Shown in pieces: positions 25,185-34,569 of a DNA stretch of 64,000 nt. The notes below the pieces were generated by a model. The model did no database searches. It saw only the letters and a list, made by a program, of their open reading frames with translations, and was not told the DNA's origin. Where the stretch lies: positions 434,001 through 498,000 of the forward strand of contig NZ_FNDS01000003.1 in the NCBI RefSeq assembly GCF_900099785.1, given 5' to 3'. The first letter of the stretch is position 1; each line of letters opens with the position of its first letter. The position numbers were made by a program, and so were the translations under genes. This DNA comes from Pseudomonas panipatensis. GTDB taxonomy: Bacteria > Pseudomonadota > Gammaproteobacteria > Pseudomonadales > Pseudomonadaceae.

Positions 25185-26345
25185 ATGAGCGACAAACCGA
25201 TCTACGTCACGCAGCCGCACCTGCCGCCGCTGGAGGATTTCCTGCCTTACCTGCAGGAGATCTGGGACAGGCGCATCCTCACCAATGGCGGTCCTTTCCA
25301 CCAGCAACTGGAAAAGGCGCTGTGCGACTACCTGGGCGTCGAGCACATCGCCCTGTTCGCCAACGGCACCCTGGCGCTGGTCACCGCGCTGCAGGCGCTG
25401 CGCATCACCGGCGAGGTGATCACCACGCCGTATTCCTTCGTGGCCACCGCGCACTCGCTGCTGTGGAATGGCATCAAGCCGGTGTTCGTCGACATCGACC
25501 CGCACAGCCTCAACCTCGATCCACGGCGCATCGAGGCGGCGATCACTCCGCAGACCACGGCGATCCTGCCGGTGCACTGCTATGGCCGGCCCTGTGACGT
25601 CGAGGCGATCCAGCGCATCGCCGACATCTACAACCTCAAGGTGATCTACGACGCCGCCCATGCCTTCGGGGTCGAGGATGCCGGCGGCAGTCTCCTGCGC
25701 CACGGCGACCTGTCGATCCTCAGCTTCCATGCGACCAAGGTGTTCAACACCTTCGAGGGCGGCGCCATCGTCTGCCCGGACGCTAAGACCAAGCAGCGCA
25801 TCGACCACTTGAAGAACTTCGGCTTCGTCGACGAGGTCACCGTGGTGGCGCCGGGAATCAACGGCAAGATGAGTGAAATCAACGCGGCCCTCGGCCTGCT
25901 GCAATTGCAGCGGGTGGATGGCGCCATCGAGCGGCGCCGGCAGATCGACCGCCGCTACCGCGCGCTGCTCGGCGGGATTCCCGGTATCCGCTGCCTGCCG
26001 GATAGCGGCGAGGCGCTGGCCAATCACGCCTACTTCCCGATCCTGGTCGAGGACGACTATCCGCTCGCGCGCGATGGACTCTACGAGCGCCTACGCGAGG
26101 AGAACATCTATTCGCGGCGCTATTTCTATCCGCTGATTTCCGACTTCCCGATGTACCGCGGCCTGCCATCGGCGCAGCGCGGCAACCTGGCGGTGGCGGC
26201 CGAGATATCCAGCCGCATCCTCTGCCTGCCGATCTACCCCGACCTGACCGATGAACAGCAGCTGCGCGTGATCGATGTGCTGCGCGGCTGTTCGATCCCT
26301 GCCCGCACGAGGAGCCCTTCATGCGCCAATGTTCCCTGTGCCTGA
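25185..26345 (+). CDS. vioA: PLP-dependent sugar aminotransferase (DegT/DnrJ/EryC1; VioA-like)
   Basis: The 386-residue enzyme has the family motifs: PYSFVATAHS, DAAHAFGVE with the pyridine-binding D156, and the PLP-lysine motif FHATKVFNTFEGG (K185). It should transfer an amino group from glutamate to a nucleotide-linked keto-sugar; VioA makes dTDP-viosamine (4-amino-4,6-dideoxyglucose) for flagellin glycans. Length is typical. The C-terminal end (TRSPSCANVPCA) overlaps the next gene by 25 bp and is probably not conserved. The exact sugar isomer cannot be decided from sequence. Confidence 0.85.
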   Translation: MSDKPIYVTQPHLPPLEDFLPYLQEIWDRRILTNGGPFHQQLEKALCDYLGVEHIALFANGTLALVTALQALRITGEVITTPYSFVATAHSLLWNGIKPVFVDIDPHSLNLDPRRIEAAITPQTTAILPVHCYGRPCDVEAIQRIADIYNLKVIYDAAHAFGVEDAGGSLLRHGDLSILSFHATKVFNTFEGGAIVCPDAKTKQRIDHLKNFGFVDEVTVVAPGINGKMSEINAALGLLQLQRVDGAIERRRQIDRRYRALLGGIPGIRCLPDSGEALANHAYFPILVEDDYPLARDGLYERLREENIYSRRYFYPLISDFPMYRGLPSAQRGNLAVAAEISSRILCLPIYPDLTDEQQLRVIDVLRGCSIPARTRSPSCANVPCA

Positions 26346-27043
26346 GCCAGGTGCCCAACTTCCTGCCGCTGTCCGAGAGCTATGTGCGCCTGTTCAACGG
26401 CTTGCCGGTGGACTATTCGCTGGAAGACTTCGAGACCCTCAACGTCGGCCAGTACAGTTGCCCGCACTGCGGCGCGGCGGATCGCGAGCGGCTTTATGCG
26501 CTGTTCGTGCGCGCCTGCCTGAGCTGGACCGGCGAGCAGCCGATGCGCGTGCTCGACATCGCCCCGGCCGTGGCCCTGTCGCGCTTGCTCTGCGGGCTGC
26601 CGAACGTGCATTACCGCTCCGCCGATCTGTGCTCGCCGCTGGCGGATGACCAGGTGGACATCACCGACATGGGCCTCTATGCCGATGCGTCCTTCGATTT
26701 CATCCTCTGCTCCCATGTGCTCGAACACGTGCCGGACGACGCCAAGGCGATGGCCGAGTTGTTCCGTGTGCTGGCGCCGGGCGGCGCGGCGATTCTCATG
26801 GTGCCGATCCTGCTTACCCAGGCGGAGACCGACGAAGACCCCACGGTCACCGAAGTCAGCGAACGCTGGCGCCGTTTCGGCCAGGACGACCACGTGCGCA
26901 TGTATGCCCGCGACGACTACCTGGCGCGCTTGCAGCGCGCCGGCTTCCAGGTTCAGGCGCTGGACAGCGCGGCCTTCGGCGCCGGGGTGTTCCGCCATCA
27001 CGGCATCAGCGAGCAGTCGGTGCTCTACATCGGGCGCAAGTGA
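26321..27043 (+). CDS. SAM-dependent methyltransferase with N-terminal zinc ribbon-like CxxC pair (VioM-like)
   Basis: This 240-residue protein begins with two CxxC pairs (C4/C7 and C47/C50) that could bind zinc. A class I methyltransferase core follows: MRVLDIAPAVALSRLL (SAM site, about 75-90), DITDMGLYADASFDFILCSHVLEHVPDD (motifs II-III) and an Arg/Gly-rich end. P. syringae flagellin glycan loci contain a methyltransferase that modifies the viosamine substituent, so a role in finishing the glycan is likely. It overlaps the aminotransferase gene by 25 bp. Confidence 0.75.
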   Translation: MRQCSLCLSQVPNFLPLSESYVRLFNGLPVDYSLEDFETLNVGQYSCPHCGAADRERLYALFVRACLSWTGEQPMRVLDIAPAVALSRLLCGLPNVHYRSADLCSPLADDQVDITDMGLYADASFDFILCSHVLEHVPDDAKAMAELFRVLAPGGAAILMVPILLTQAETDEDPTVTEVSERWRRFGQDDHVRMYARDDYLARLQRAGFQVQALDSAAFGAGVFRHHGISEQSVLYIGRK

Positions 27044-27053
27044 GGGATAGGGG

Positions 27054-27650
27054 ATGAGCTGTCTCGACGTCAGCCGCATGGGCTTCAAGCATGTCGGCGA
27101 AAACGTGCGCATCTATGCCGGCGCGCGAATCATCGGCTGCGAACACATTCATATCGGCAGCAACGTGATCATCGACGACTTCGTGCTGATCTACGCGAAT
27201 GCCCCGGTGTACATCGGCAGTTACGTGCACATCGCCTCGTACACCTCGATCTCCGGTGGCGAGGCGCTGCTGGAGGACTTTTCCACGCTGTCTTCCGGGG
27301 TGCGGATCATCGCCGGCACCGATGATTTCCTCGGCGCCGGCATGGCCAACTCGACCATTCCGGCGCCTTACCGCAAGGTGCATCGCTCGTTCGTGCACGT
27401 CGGTCGCCACGCCATCGTCGGCGCCAATTGCAGCGTGCTGCCCGGCGTCCACATCGGCGAAGGCGCGGCCGTGGGCGCCAGCTCGATGGTCGGCAAGTCG
27501 CTGGCGCCCTGGGGCGTCTATGCCGGCGTGCCGGCGCGGTGGCTCAAGGCGCGGGAGTCGGAGACCATCCTGCGCCTGGAGCGCGAGTTGATCGCCGAGC
27601 GGCCGTTCGAGCCGCTGCGGCCGCCGCGCTTCACTGATAGGTGCTGCTGA
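27054..27650 (+). CDS. Hexapeptide-repeat acetyltransferase (sugar N-/O-acyltransferase, VioB-like)
   Basis: The 198-residue protein has left-handed beta-helix hexapeptide repeats: IGCEHIHIGSNVIIDDFVLI at the start and VGRHAIVGANCSVLPGVHIGEGAAVGASSMV before the PWGVYAGVPARWLK end typical of WbbJ/NodL-type acyltransferases. It probably acylates the 4-amino group produced by the upstream aminotransferase. Its last 20 bp overlap flgA, which reads in the opposite direction. It starts 10 bp after the methyltransferase gene. Confidence 0.8.
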   Translation: MSCLDVSRMGFKHVGENVRIYAGARIIGCEHIHIGSNVIIDDFVLIYANAPVYIGSYVHIASYTSISGGEALLEDFSTLSSGVRIIAGTDDFLGAGMANSTIPAPYRKVHRSFVHVGRHAIVGANCSVLPGVHIGEGAAVGASSMVGKSLAPWGVYAGVPARWLKARESETILRLERELIAERPFEPLRPPRFTDRCC

Positions 27651-28437
27651 CCACGCCGGCATCCACCACCTGGGCCTGAATCACTTTCTGGCTGCCCAGG
27701 TTGCGCACCTTGATCACGTCACCCTGTTGTCCGTTGGCCAGCGCCTCGCCTGGGGCGCTGGCTTCGATGCCGTCGCGGCTGGCGTTGATGCGCACCTGCT
27801 GGCCGCGCTTGACCACCTGCGCCGAGCCCAGCAGCGCCGGGCTCAGGGGCTGGCCGGCGCGGATGCGGCGGCGCGCGCTCTGGCCGATCACCTGGTCGAT
27901 GCGGGTGAAGAAACCATGCGGCGCGCGGGCGATGTTCAGGGGCTGCAGCTGCAGGTCCTGGCTGCCGAGGATGGCGCCGCGCTCCAGCACGCCGCTGGAG
28001 TACACCACTGGGAGGAAGGCGCTGGCCTGGGTGCTGACCATCAGCGTCCAGCCCTCGGTGTCGGCGCAATGCACCTCGAAGCGCTGGCGGGCGAGGGGCG
28101 AGGCGTCTTCGCTGCGCCGCTGTACCTGTAGCGCGCTGGCGCAGGCGAGCGCCGGCGGCGCGCCGAGCAGTTCGTGGCTGTATTGCGTGCGCAGGCCCTG
28201 CCAGCCATTGCGCCGGGCTTCCTCGGCGAATTGCGCGTCGAGCTGCGCGCCGATCGCCTGTTCGATCTGCCCGCGGGCATCGTCGGCGGCCAGGGTCGGG
28301 GACGCGCCGAGGCCGCCGGCGAGGACCAGGAAAAGGGCGGAAAGGGCTTTTCCGCATACCGTCGCCGGGCGACGCGAAAGCGGAAGCAGGCGCCCGGTCA
28401 GGCGCCCGGTGTGGTTGATGAAATTCAATGAAATCAA
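27631..28437 (-). CDS. flgA: Flagellar P-ring assembly chaperone FlgA
   Basis: FlgA is a periplasmic chaperone for FlgI. The 268-residue product starts with a signal peptide (ALSALFLVLAGGLGASPTLAA) and ends in the SAF-like domain (RRIRAGQPLSPALLGSAQVVKRGQQVRINA...VKVRNLGSQKVIQAQVVDAGVV) typical of FlgA. No in-frame ATG exists; TTG 28437 preceded by GAGAG is the best start, with upstream GTG or TTG codons possible. It is divergent from flgB. Its 3' end overlaps the acetyltransferase gene by 20 bp tail to tail. Confidence 0.88.
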   Translation of the reverse strand: MISLNFINHTGRLTGRLLPLSRRPATVCGKALSALFLVLAGGLGASPTLAADDARGQIEQAIGAQLDAQFAEEARRNGWQGLRTQYSHELLGAPPALACASALQVQRRSEDASPLARQRFEVHCADTEGWTLMVSTQASAFLPVVYSSGVLERGAILGSQDLQLQPLNIARAPHGFFTRIDQVIGQSARRRIRAGQPLSPALLGSAQVVKRGQQVRINASRDGIEASAPGEALANGQQGDVIKVRNLGSQKVIQAQVVDAGVVSSTYQ

Positions 28438-28460
28438 GGCTTTGCTCTCTATCTGAAAGA

Positions 28461-28477
28461 TCGGCACGGTTCCTGCT
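28461..28477 (+). promoter_or_regulatory. Sigma-54 promoter of flgB operon
   Basis: TCGGCACGGTTCCTGCT has GG (28463-28464) and GC (28475-28476) exactly 10 bp apart and the CACG core of the sigma-54 consensus. It lies 42 bp before the flgB ATG and faces it. LafK is the likely activator. Confidence 0.72.
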
Positions 28478-28518
28478 GAAGAGCACGCCAGCAAGAGTCA
28501 GGCCGGAGAGCACCACCG

Positions 28519-28887
28519 ATGAGCATACGGGTAGATGAAGCCTTGGGCGTGCATGTGCGCGCGCTCCAGGTGCGTACGCAGCGCAGCGAGATTCTCGCTG
28601 CCAACCTGGCCAACCAGGACACCCCCGGATTCCTCGCCCGCGATATCGATTTCGCCGGCGAGATGCAGCGCCTCGATCCGCATGGCGAGGACGCCGATCT
28701 GGCGTTCGCCGACGAACCGGCGCAACTGAAGTACCGCATCCCGAACCAGCCGTCGGAAGACGGCAACAGCGTCGAGCAGGGTGTCGAGCAGGCGGAGTTC
28801 TCGCGCAACGTCACCGGCTTCCAGACCAGCCTGACCTTCCTCGGCATGAATTTCCGCGGCCTCAAGCAGGCCATCGAAGGACGTTGA
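28519..28887 (+). CDS. flgB: Flagellar proximal rod protein FlgB
   Basis: The 122-residue protein carries the rod signature AANLANQDTPGFLARDIDF near the N terminus and the C-terminal FLGMNFRGLKQAIEGR segment. FlgB forms part of the proximal rod above FliE. GGAGAG precedes the ATG. It is the first gene of the flgBCDEFGHIJKL-lafW operon, all on the plus strand with short spacers. Confidence 0.94.
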   Translation: MSIRVDEALGVHVRALQVRTQRSEILAANLANQDTPGFLARDIDFAGEMQRLDPHGEDADLAFADEPAQLKYRIPNQPSEDGNSVEQGVEQAEFSRNVTGFQTSLTFLGMNFRGLKQAIEGR

Positions 28888-28891
28888 GCCC

Positions 28892-29323
28892 ATGGCATTC
28901 GATTCCATCTACCGCATCGCCGGGTCGGCGATGAACGCCCAGACCGTGCGCCTGAACACCGTCGCCAGCAACCTGGCCAACGCCGACTCCGCGGCGTCCA
29001 GCGCCAGCAGCGTGTACCAGGCGCGCAAGCCGATGTTCGCCGCGGTGTACGGCAACGACGAGCTGAGCCGTGGCGCCGGCATGGGCGGCGCGCGCGTGCA
29101 GGTGCTCGACGTGGTCACCTCCGGCCGCGACCCGCAGCGCCGCTACGAACCGAACAACCCACTGGCCGACCGCGACGGCTATGTGTTCTACCCCGACGTC
29201 AACGAGATCGAGGAAATGACCGACATGATGTCGGCCTCGCGCAGCTTCGAGACCAGCGTCGATGTCCTCAATCGCGTCAAGAGCATGCAGCAGGGCCTGC
29301 TCAAACTGGGAGAAGACGTATGA
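28892..29323 (+). CDS. flgC: Flagellar proximal rod protein FlgC
   Basis: This 143-residue protein has the rod motif NTVASNLANADSAASS and the C-terminal NEIEEMTDMMSASRSFETSVDVLNRVKSM typical of FlgC. It follows flgB by 4 bp and overlaps flgD by 4 bp. Length and motifs are ordinary. Confidence 0.95.
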   Translation: MAFDSIYRIAGSAMNAQTVRLNTVASNLANADSAASSASSVYQARKPMFAAVYGNDELSRGAGMGGARVQVLDVVTSGRDPQRRYEPNNPLADRDGYVFYPDVNEIEEMTDMMSASRSFETSVDVLNRVKSMQQGLLKLGEDV

Positions 29324-29988
29324 GCAGTGTGACCGGCACCAGCGGCACCAGCGCCGCTTCGCAGAGCAGCGACAGCGGCAACCCGAGCGCCAACCTCACC
29401 GACGTTTCGCAACTGCAGAACAACTTCATCTCGCTGATGGTGGCGCAGATCCAGTACCAGGACCCCACCAACCCGGTGGACAGCACGCAGTTCGTCAACC
29501 AGTACTCGCAGCTGTCCCAGGTGAAGAGTCTGGAGAACCTCAACACCATCCAGAAGAACAGCCTGGTGCTGGCCGACAACCTGCAGAACCTCTCCGCCGC
29601 CGGGCTGGTCGGGCACCAGGTGATGGTCTCGGCGGACAGCCTGCAACTGGACAGCGCCGTGGTCGGTGGCCAGGCGCAACTGGAGCACGCCTCCAGCACC
29701 ACCACGCTGCAACTGACCAGCGCCGCCACCGGCGAGGTCAGCGAAGTTGCCCTCGGTCCGCAGGACGCCGGCAGCGTGTCGTTCAGCATCGATCCCCAGG
29801 CGCTCGGACTGGCTCCCGGCAAATACAGCGTCGCGATCAAGACCAGCAGCGGCGAGACACCCAAGGTAGAGATCGGCGGCAAGGTCAGCCATGTACGGGT
29901 CAGCAACAACGGCCCAGTGCTCGAAGTGGACGGCGTCGGCACCGTGCCCTTCTACAACATCGTCGAATTCGGCAGCAGCGCTGCCTGA
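29320..29988 (+). CDS. flgD: Flagellar hook capping protein FlgD
   Basis: The 222-residue protein has the conserved N-terminal block LQNNFISLMVAQIQYQDPTNPVDSTQFVNQ, preceded by a Ser/Gly-rich export region, and a C-terminal beta domain. FlgD caps the growing hook and is discarded when hook assembly ends. It overlaps flgC by ATGA. Confidence 0.94.
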   Translation: MSSVTGTSGTSAASQSSDSGNPSANLTDVSQLQNNFISLMVAQIQYQDPTNPVDSTQFVNQYSQLSQVKSLENLNTIQKNSLVLADNLQNLSAAGLVGHQVMVSADSLQLDSAVVGGQAQLEHASSTTTLQLTSAATGEVSEVALGPQDAGSVSFSIDPQALGLAPGKYSVAIKTSSGETPKVEIGGKVSHVRVSNNGPVLEVDGVGTVPFYNIVEFGSSAA

Positions 29989-30014
29989 GCCCCTTTGCAG
30001 AGGATCTACGCCCG

Positions 30015-31202
30015 ATGAGCTTCAACATTGCCTTGACCGGCCTGAACGCGGTCAGCGAACAACTCGACACCGTCAGCAACAACATCGCCAACGTCGGCAC
30101 CGTCGGCTTCAAGTCGTCGCGCAGCGAGTTCGGCAGCGTCTACGCCGACAGCCAGGCGATGGGCGTGGAAGTGCTCGGCAACACCCAGAGCATCAGCCTC
30201 GGCGGCAGCCTCACCACCACCAGCCGCAGCCTCGACCTGGCCATCTCCGGGGCCGGCTTCTTCGTCATCAAGGGCAGCAACGGCGAGCGCCAGTACAGCC
30301 GCGCCGGGGTGTTCAACACCGACAACTCCAACTACCTGGTGAATGCCTCCGGCCAGCGCCTGCAGGGGTACTCCACCGACGCCGCCGGCAACCTGCTGGC
30401 CGGCACCGTCGGCGACCTGCAGGTGAAGAGCGCCAGCCTGCCGGCCAAGGCCACCGACAGCCTGAGCTTCGTCGCCAATCTGAACGCCGACAGCGCCGTG
30501 CCGGCCACCGCCTTCGATCCGGCCACGGCGAGTAGCTACAACTCCACCTACACCACCAAGGTGTACGACTCCCAGGGCAAGCAACACACCCTGACCCAGT
30601 ACTTCGTGAAGAACGCCGACAACGACTGGACCAGCCACTACTACGTCGATGGCACCGCCACCGGCACCCAGGCGCTGACCTTCGACAGCGCCGGCATGCT
30701 CACCGCCCCGGCGGCTCCGGTGACCCTGGCGGTTGGCGGCCTGGCGGGCGGCGTCGCGCCGCTGTCGATCGCGGTCAACTACGCCGGCACCACCCAGTAC
30801 GGCTCCGACTTCACCGTGACCACCAACCAGGCCAGCGGCTATGCCTCCGGGGACAAGACCGGCCTGACCGTGGATGACGCCGGCATGGTCTACGTCAACT
30901 ACAGCAACGGCGAGCGCCTGCTGCAGGGCCAGGTGGTGCTGGCCAACTTCGCCAACGCGCAGGGCCTGAAGGCCGTCACCGGCACCGCCTGGACCGAGAC
31001 CTCGGCCTCCGGCGCCGCGCTGGTCGGCGCGCCGGGCAACGGTCAGTTCGGCAACCTGACCAGCGGCGCCCTGGAAGGCTCCAACGTCGACCTCACCGCG
31101 CAGTTGGTGACCCTGATGGAAGGCCAGCGCAACTACCAGGCCAACACCAAGGTGCTGACCACCGACAAGGAACTCACCCAAGCGCTGTTCAGCGCCATCT
31201 GA
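30015..31202 (+). CDS. flgE: Flagellar hook protein FlgE
   Basis: This 395-residue protein starts at ATG 30015 with MSFNIALTGLNAVSEQLDTV and the rod/hook motif NNIANVGTVGFKSSRSEF. A central variable hook domain follows, and the protein ends with the family signature SNVDLTAQLVTLMEGQRNYQANTKVLTT. FlgE polymerises into the hook. The length is at the short end for FlgE. It lies 26 bp after flgD. Confidence 0.95.
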   Translation: MSFNIALTGLNAVSEQLDTVSNNIANVGTVGFKSSRSEFGSVYADSQAMGVEVLGNTQSISLGGSLTTTSRSLDLAISGAGFFVIKGSNGERQYSRAGVFNTDNSNYLVNASGQRLQGYSTDAAGNLLAGTVGDLQVKSASLPAKATDSLSFVANLNADSAVPATAFDPATASSYNSTYTTKVYDSQGKQHTLTQYFVKNADNDWTSHYYVDGTATGTQALTFDSAGMLTAPAAPVTLAVGGLAGGVAPLSIAVNYAGTTQYGSDFTVTTNQASGYASGDKTGLTVDDAGMVYVNYSNGERLLQGQVVLANFANAQGLKAVTGTAWTETSASGAALVGAPGNGQFGNLTSGALEGSNVDLTAQLVTLMEGQRNYQANTKVLTTDKELTQALFSAI

Positions 31203-31211
31203 GGCTGAGCC

Positions 31212-31937
31212 ATGGACCGACTGGCCTATACCGCGATGACCGCCGCCAGCCGCACGATGCAGTCGCTGCAGGTGCGCGCGAACAACCTGGCCAACGCCAA
31301 CACCCCGGGCTTCCGCGCCGACATGGAGCGCGCCCGCGCGGTCGACGTGAGCGGCTACGGCTACGACAGCCGGCACCTGGCGAGCGTGGAGAACAACGGC
31401 GTCGACATGACCCCGGGCACCCTCACCGTGACCGGCCGCGACCTCGACTTCGCCATCCGCGGGCAGGGCCTGATCGCCCTGCAGGACGGCAACGGCGAGG
31501 TCTACACCCGGCACGGCAGCATGGTCGTCGACAGCGAAGGGCGGCTGACCATCAACGGCCGCCAGGTGATGGGCGAGGGCGGTCCCATCGTGCTGCCGGA
31601 ATACGACAGCGTGAACATCGGCGAGGACGGCACCGTCTCGGTGATCCCGCGCGGCGATTACCTGACGACCGAGGTCGACCGCATCAAGCTGGTCGATGCG
31701 CAGGCCTCCGAGCTGAAGAAGAACGACGCCGGCCTGCTGGTGCGCAAGGACGGCCAGCCGGCGCAGACGAGCGCCGGCGTGCGCCTGGTCAGCGGTTACC
31801 TGGAGGCGAGCAACGTGTCCTCCATCGACCAGCTCACCGCGACCATGAGCCTGAGCCGCATGTTCGAGACCCAGGTGAAGATGATGAAAGCCGCCGAAGA
31901 CATGTCCTCGGCCGGCGACCGCCTACTGCGCGAATGA
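31212..31937 (+). CDS. flgF: Flagellar proximal rod protein FlgF
   Basis: The 241-residue protein shows MDRLAYTAMTAASRTMQSLQ, the rod motif RANNLANANTPGFRADMERA and the C-terminal SGYLEASNVSSIDQLTATMSLSRMFETQVKMM. These are standard for FlgF, which sits between FlgC and FlgG in the rod. It starts 9 bp after flgE. Confidence 0.94.
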   Translation: MDRLAYTAMTAASRTMQSLQVRANNLANANTPGFRADMERARAVDVSGYGYDSRHLASVENNGVDMTPGTLTVTGRDLDFAIRGQGLIALQDGNGEVYTRHGSMVVDSEGRLTINGRQVMGEGGPIVLPEYDSVNIGEDGTVSVIPRGDYLTTEVDRIKLVDAQASELKKNDAGLLVRKDGQPAQTSAGVRLVSGYLEASNVSSIDQLTATMSLSRMFETQVKMMKAAEDMSSAGDRLLRE

Positions 31938-31989
31938 CGCCCCACAACCCCCCGGCCGCGCAGGGCGCGGCCCGTGAAGGAGAAACACG

Positions 31990-32775
31990 ATGAGTTCGGC
32001 ACTCTGGGTCAGCAAGACCGGTCTGGCGGCGCAGGACACCGCGCTGTCGGCGGTCGCCAACAACCTGGCCAACGTCAACACCACCGGCTTCAAGAGCGAC
32101 CGCGTGGTCTTCGAGGACCTGTTCTACTCGATCGACCGCCAGCCCGGCGCGCAGGCCGACCAGGTCAACACCGTGCCCTCGGGCATCCAGCTCGGCAGCG
32201 GCGTGCGCGTCGCCGGCACGCAGAAAGTCTTCACCGAAGGCAGCATGCAGACCACCAACCAGCCGATGGACCTGGCGATCGTCGGCCGTGGCTTCTTCCA
32301 GGTCGAAGCGCCCAACGGCGACACCCTGTACACCGAGAACGGCCAGTTGCAGCTCAACAACGACGGCATGATCGTCAACGCCCAGGGCCTGCCGCTGATG
32401 CCGAACATCGTGGTGCCGACCGGCGCCACCAGTTTCACCGTCGGCAGCGACGGCACCGTCACCGCGATCCTTCCGGGCGAGACCCAGCCGACCCAGCTCG
32501 GCCAGATCACCATCGTCAACTTCACCAACCCGGCCGGCCTCGAAGCTCTCGGCGGCAACCTCTACCGCGAGACCGTGGCCAGCGGCCAGCCGGTGGAAGG
32601 CACGCCCGGCGACCAGGGGCTGGGCACCATCAAGCAGGGGGTGCTGGAAGGCTCCAACGTGCAGGTGGTCGAGGCCATGGTCAACATGATCGCCATCCAG
32701 CGTGCCTACGAGGCCAACGCCAAGGTGCTGGATGCCGCCTCCGGCATGCAGCAGTTCCTCAACCAGAACGCGTGA
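31990..32775 (+). CDS. flgG: Flagellar distal rod protein FlgG
   Basis: This 261-residue protein matches FlgG in length and motifs: NNLANVNTTGFKSDRVVFEDLFYS early and LEGSNVQVVEAMVNMIAIQRAYEANAKVL at the end. FlgG forms the distal rod that passes through the P and L rings. GAAGGAGAAAC precedes the ATG, a strong ribosome site. It is followed by flgH after 5 bp. Confidence 0.96.
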   Translation: MSSALWVSKTGLAAQDTALSAVANNLANVNTTGFKSDRVVFEDLFYSIDRQPGAQADQVNTVPSGIQLGSGVRVAGTQKVFTEGSMQTTNQPMDLAIVGRGFFQVEAPNGDTLYTENGQLQLNNDGMIVNAQGLPLMPNIVVPTGATSFTVGSDGTVTAILPGETQPTQLGQITIVNFTNPAGLEALGGNLYRETVASGQPVEGTPGDQGLGTIKQGVLEGSNVQVVEAMVNMIAIQRAYEANAKVLDAASGMQQFLNQNA

Positions 32776-32780
32776 CGCCG

Positions 32781-33443
32781 ATGAAACGCCTGCCGTTGCT
32801 GCTCGCCGCGCTGTCCCTCAGCGGTTGCGCGAGCTTCCACGAGATGCTCCCCGACGAGGACTCCAGCGCCTACCAGCCGCCGGCGCTGGACTACAGCCTG
32901 CCGCCGACCACCGGCGGCGGCCTGTTCCGCTCCGGCTACTACGGCGGCCTGGTGCAGGACCAGCGCGCCGTGCGTGTCGGCGACATCCTCACGGTGGTGC
33001 TGGAAGAACAGACCCAGTCGAGCAAGAGCGCCGGCACCAGCTTCGACAAGAACTCGAACGTGGGCATCGGCATTCCCAAGGTGCTCGGGCACAACTACGA
33101 CCGCCTGGAAAGCTCGGCCAAGGGCACGCGCGACTTCAAGGGCGACGCCAAGAGTTCGCAGCAGAACTCCCTGCGCGGCTCCATCGCCGTCACCGTGCAC
33201 AAGGTGCTGCCCAACGGCACGCTGCTGGTGCGCGGCGAGAAGAACCTGCGCCTGAACCAGGGCGAGGAGTTCATCCGCCTCACCGGCCTGGTGCGCATGG
33301 AAGACATCAACCGCTTCAACCAGGTGTCCTCGCTGAACGTCGCCAACGCCAACATCTCCTATGCCGGGCGTGGCGTGCTCAACGACAGCAACTCGGCCGG
33401 CTGGCTGACGCGCTTCTTCACCCACCCCATCTTCCCGTTGTGA
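32781..33443 (+). CDS. flgH: Flagellar L-ring lipoprotein FlgH
   Basis: The 220-residue protein starts at ATG 32781 with a lipoprotein signal and lipobox LSGC (lipidated C16). The body has the L-ring signature ([22 protein letters not shown]...[22 protein letters not shown]). It forms the outer-membrane bushing of the rod. Translation in the frame of the upstream gene end gives longer but artificial forms. Confidence 0.95.
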   Translation: MKRLPLLLAALSLSGCASFHEMLPDEDSSAYQPPALDYSLPPTTGGGLFRSGYYGGLVQDQRAVRVGDILTVVLEEQTQSSKSAGTSFDKNSNVGIGIPKVLGHNYDRLESSAKGTRDFKGDAKSSQQNSLRGSIAVTVHKVLPNGTLLVRGEKNLRLNQGEEFIRLTGLVRMEDINRFNQVSSLNVANANISYAGRGVLNDSNSAGWLTRFFTHPIFPL

Positions 33444-33456
33444 GGCTCGGCCGGTC

Positions 33457-34560
33457 ATGCGCCTGACGCTCAAGTTATTCTTGCCCCTGGCGCTGCTCTG
33501 GCTGCCGCTGTCGGCCCGCGCCGTGCCGCTGCTCGACCTGGTCGACGTCGAAGGCATCCGTGGCAACCAGTTGGTCGGCTACGGCCTGGTGGTCGGCCTC
33601 GACGGCACCGGCGACAAGACCCAGGTGAAGTTCACCAGCCAGTCGGTGGTGAACATGATCAAGCAGTTCGGCGTGAACCTGCCGAGCAACGTCGATCCCA
33701 AGCTGAAGAACGTCGCCGCGGTGAGCATCACCGCCAGCGTGCCGCCGTCCTACAGTCCGGGGCAGACGGTGGACGTCACCGTCTCCTCGCTGGGCGACGC
33801 CAAGAGCCTGCGCGGCGGCCAGTTGCTGCTCACGCCGCTGCGCGGCATCGACGGCGAGACCTACGCCCTGGCCCAGGGGTCGGTGGCCGTCGGCGGTCTC
33901 AACGCCACCGGGCAGAGCGGTTCCAGCGTGGCCATCAACACCGCCAACGGCGGACGCATCCCCAATGGCGCGACCATCGAACGGATGATCCCCAGCGACT
34001 TCGCCAGCCGCCCGGACATCATGCTCAACCTGCGCCAGCCGAGCTTCCAGACCGCCGCGCACATCGTCACCGCGCTGGAGAACGTCTTCGGCCGCGGCAC
34101 CGCCCAGGCCCTCGACGGCACCAAAGTCAGCGTGCGCGCGCCGGCCTCGGCGAACCAGCGCACCAGCTTCATGGCCCTGCTGGAAAGCGTCGAGGTGCAG
34201 GAAGGCCGCGAACGGCCCAAGGTGGTGTTCAACAGCCGCACCGGCACCGTGGTCATCGGCCAGGGCGTGCGGGTCAAGGCCGCCGCGGTGTCCCACGGCA
34301 CCCTCACCGTGACCATCAGCGAGAACCCCCAGGTCAGCCAGCCGGCGCCGTTCTCCCAGGGACAGACCGCGGTGACGCCGCAGTCCAACGTCAACGTCAG
34401 CCAGGACAAGAAGCCCATGTTCAAGTGGCCCGAGGGCGCCAGCCTGCAGAGCATCATCGACACCGTGAACAGCCTGGGCGCCACCCCGGACGACGTCATG
34501 AGCATCCTCCAGGCGCTGGAGAAAGCCGGGGCGTTGAACGCCGAACTGATCGTCATCTAG
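33457..34560 (+). CDS. flgI: Flagellar P-ring protein FlgI
   Basis: This 367-residue periplasmic protein has a signal peptide ([16 protein letters not shown]) and the highly conserved P-ring sequence ([49 protein letters not shown]). The C-terminal [29 protein letters not shown] is typical. It forms the ring in the peptidoglycan layer with help from FlgA. Confidence 0.96.
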   Translation: MRLTLKLFLPLALLWLPLSARAVPLLDLVDVEGIRGNQLVGYGLVVGLDGTGDKTQVKFTSQSVVNMIKQFGVNLPSNVDPKLKNVAAVSITASVPPSYSPGQTVDVTVSSLGDAKSLRGGQLLLTPLRGIDGETYALAQGSVAVGGLNATGQSGSSVAINTANGGRIPNGATIERMIPSDFASRPDIMLNLRQPSFQTAAHIVTALENVFGRGTAQALDGTKVSVRAPASANQRTSFMALLESVEVQEGRERPKVVFNSRTGTVVIGQGVRVKAAAVSHGTLTVTISENPQVSQPAPFSQGQTAVTPQSNVNVSQDKKPMFKWPEGASLQSIIDTVNSLGATPDDVMSILQALEKAGALNAELIVI

Positions 34561-34569
34561 GCAGGCCGC

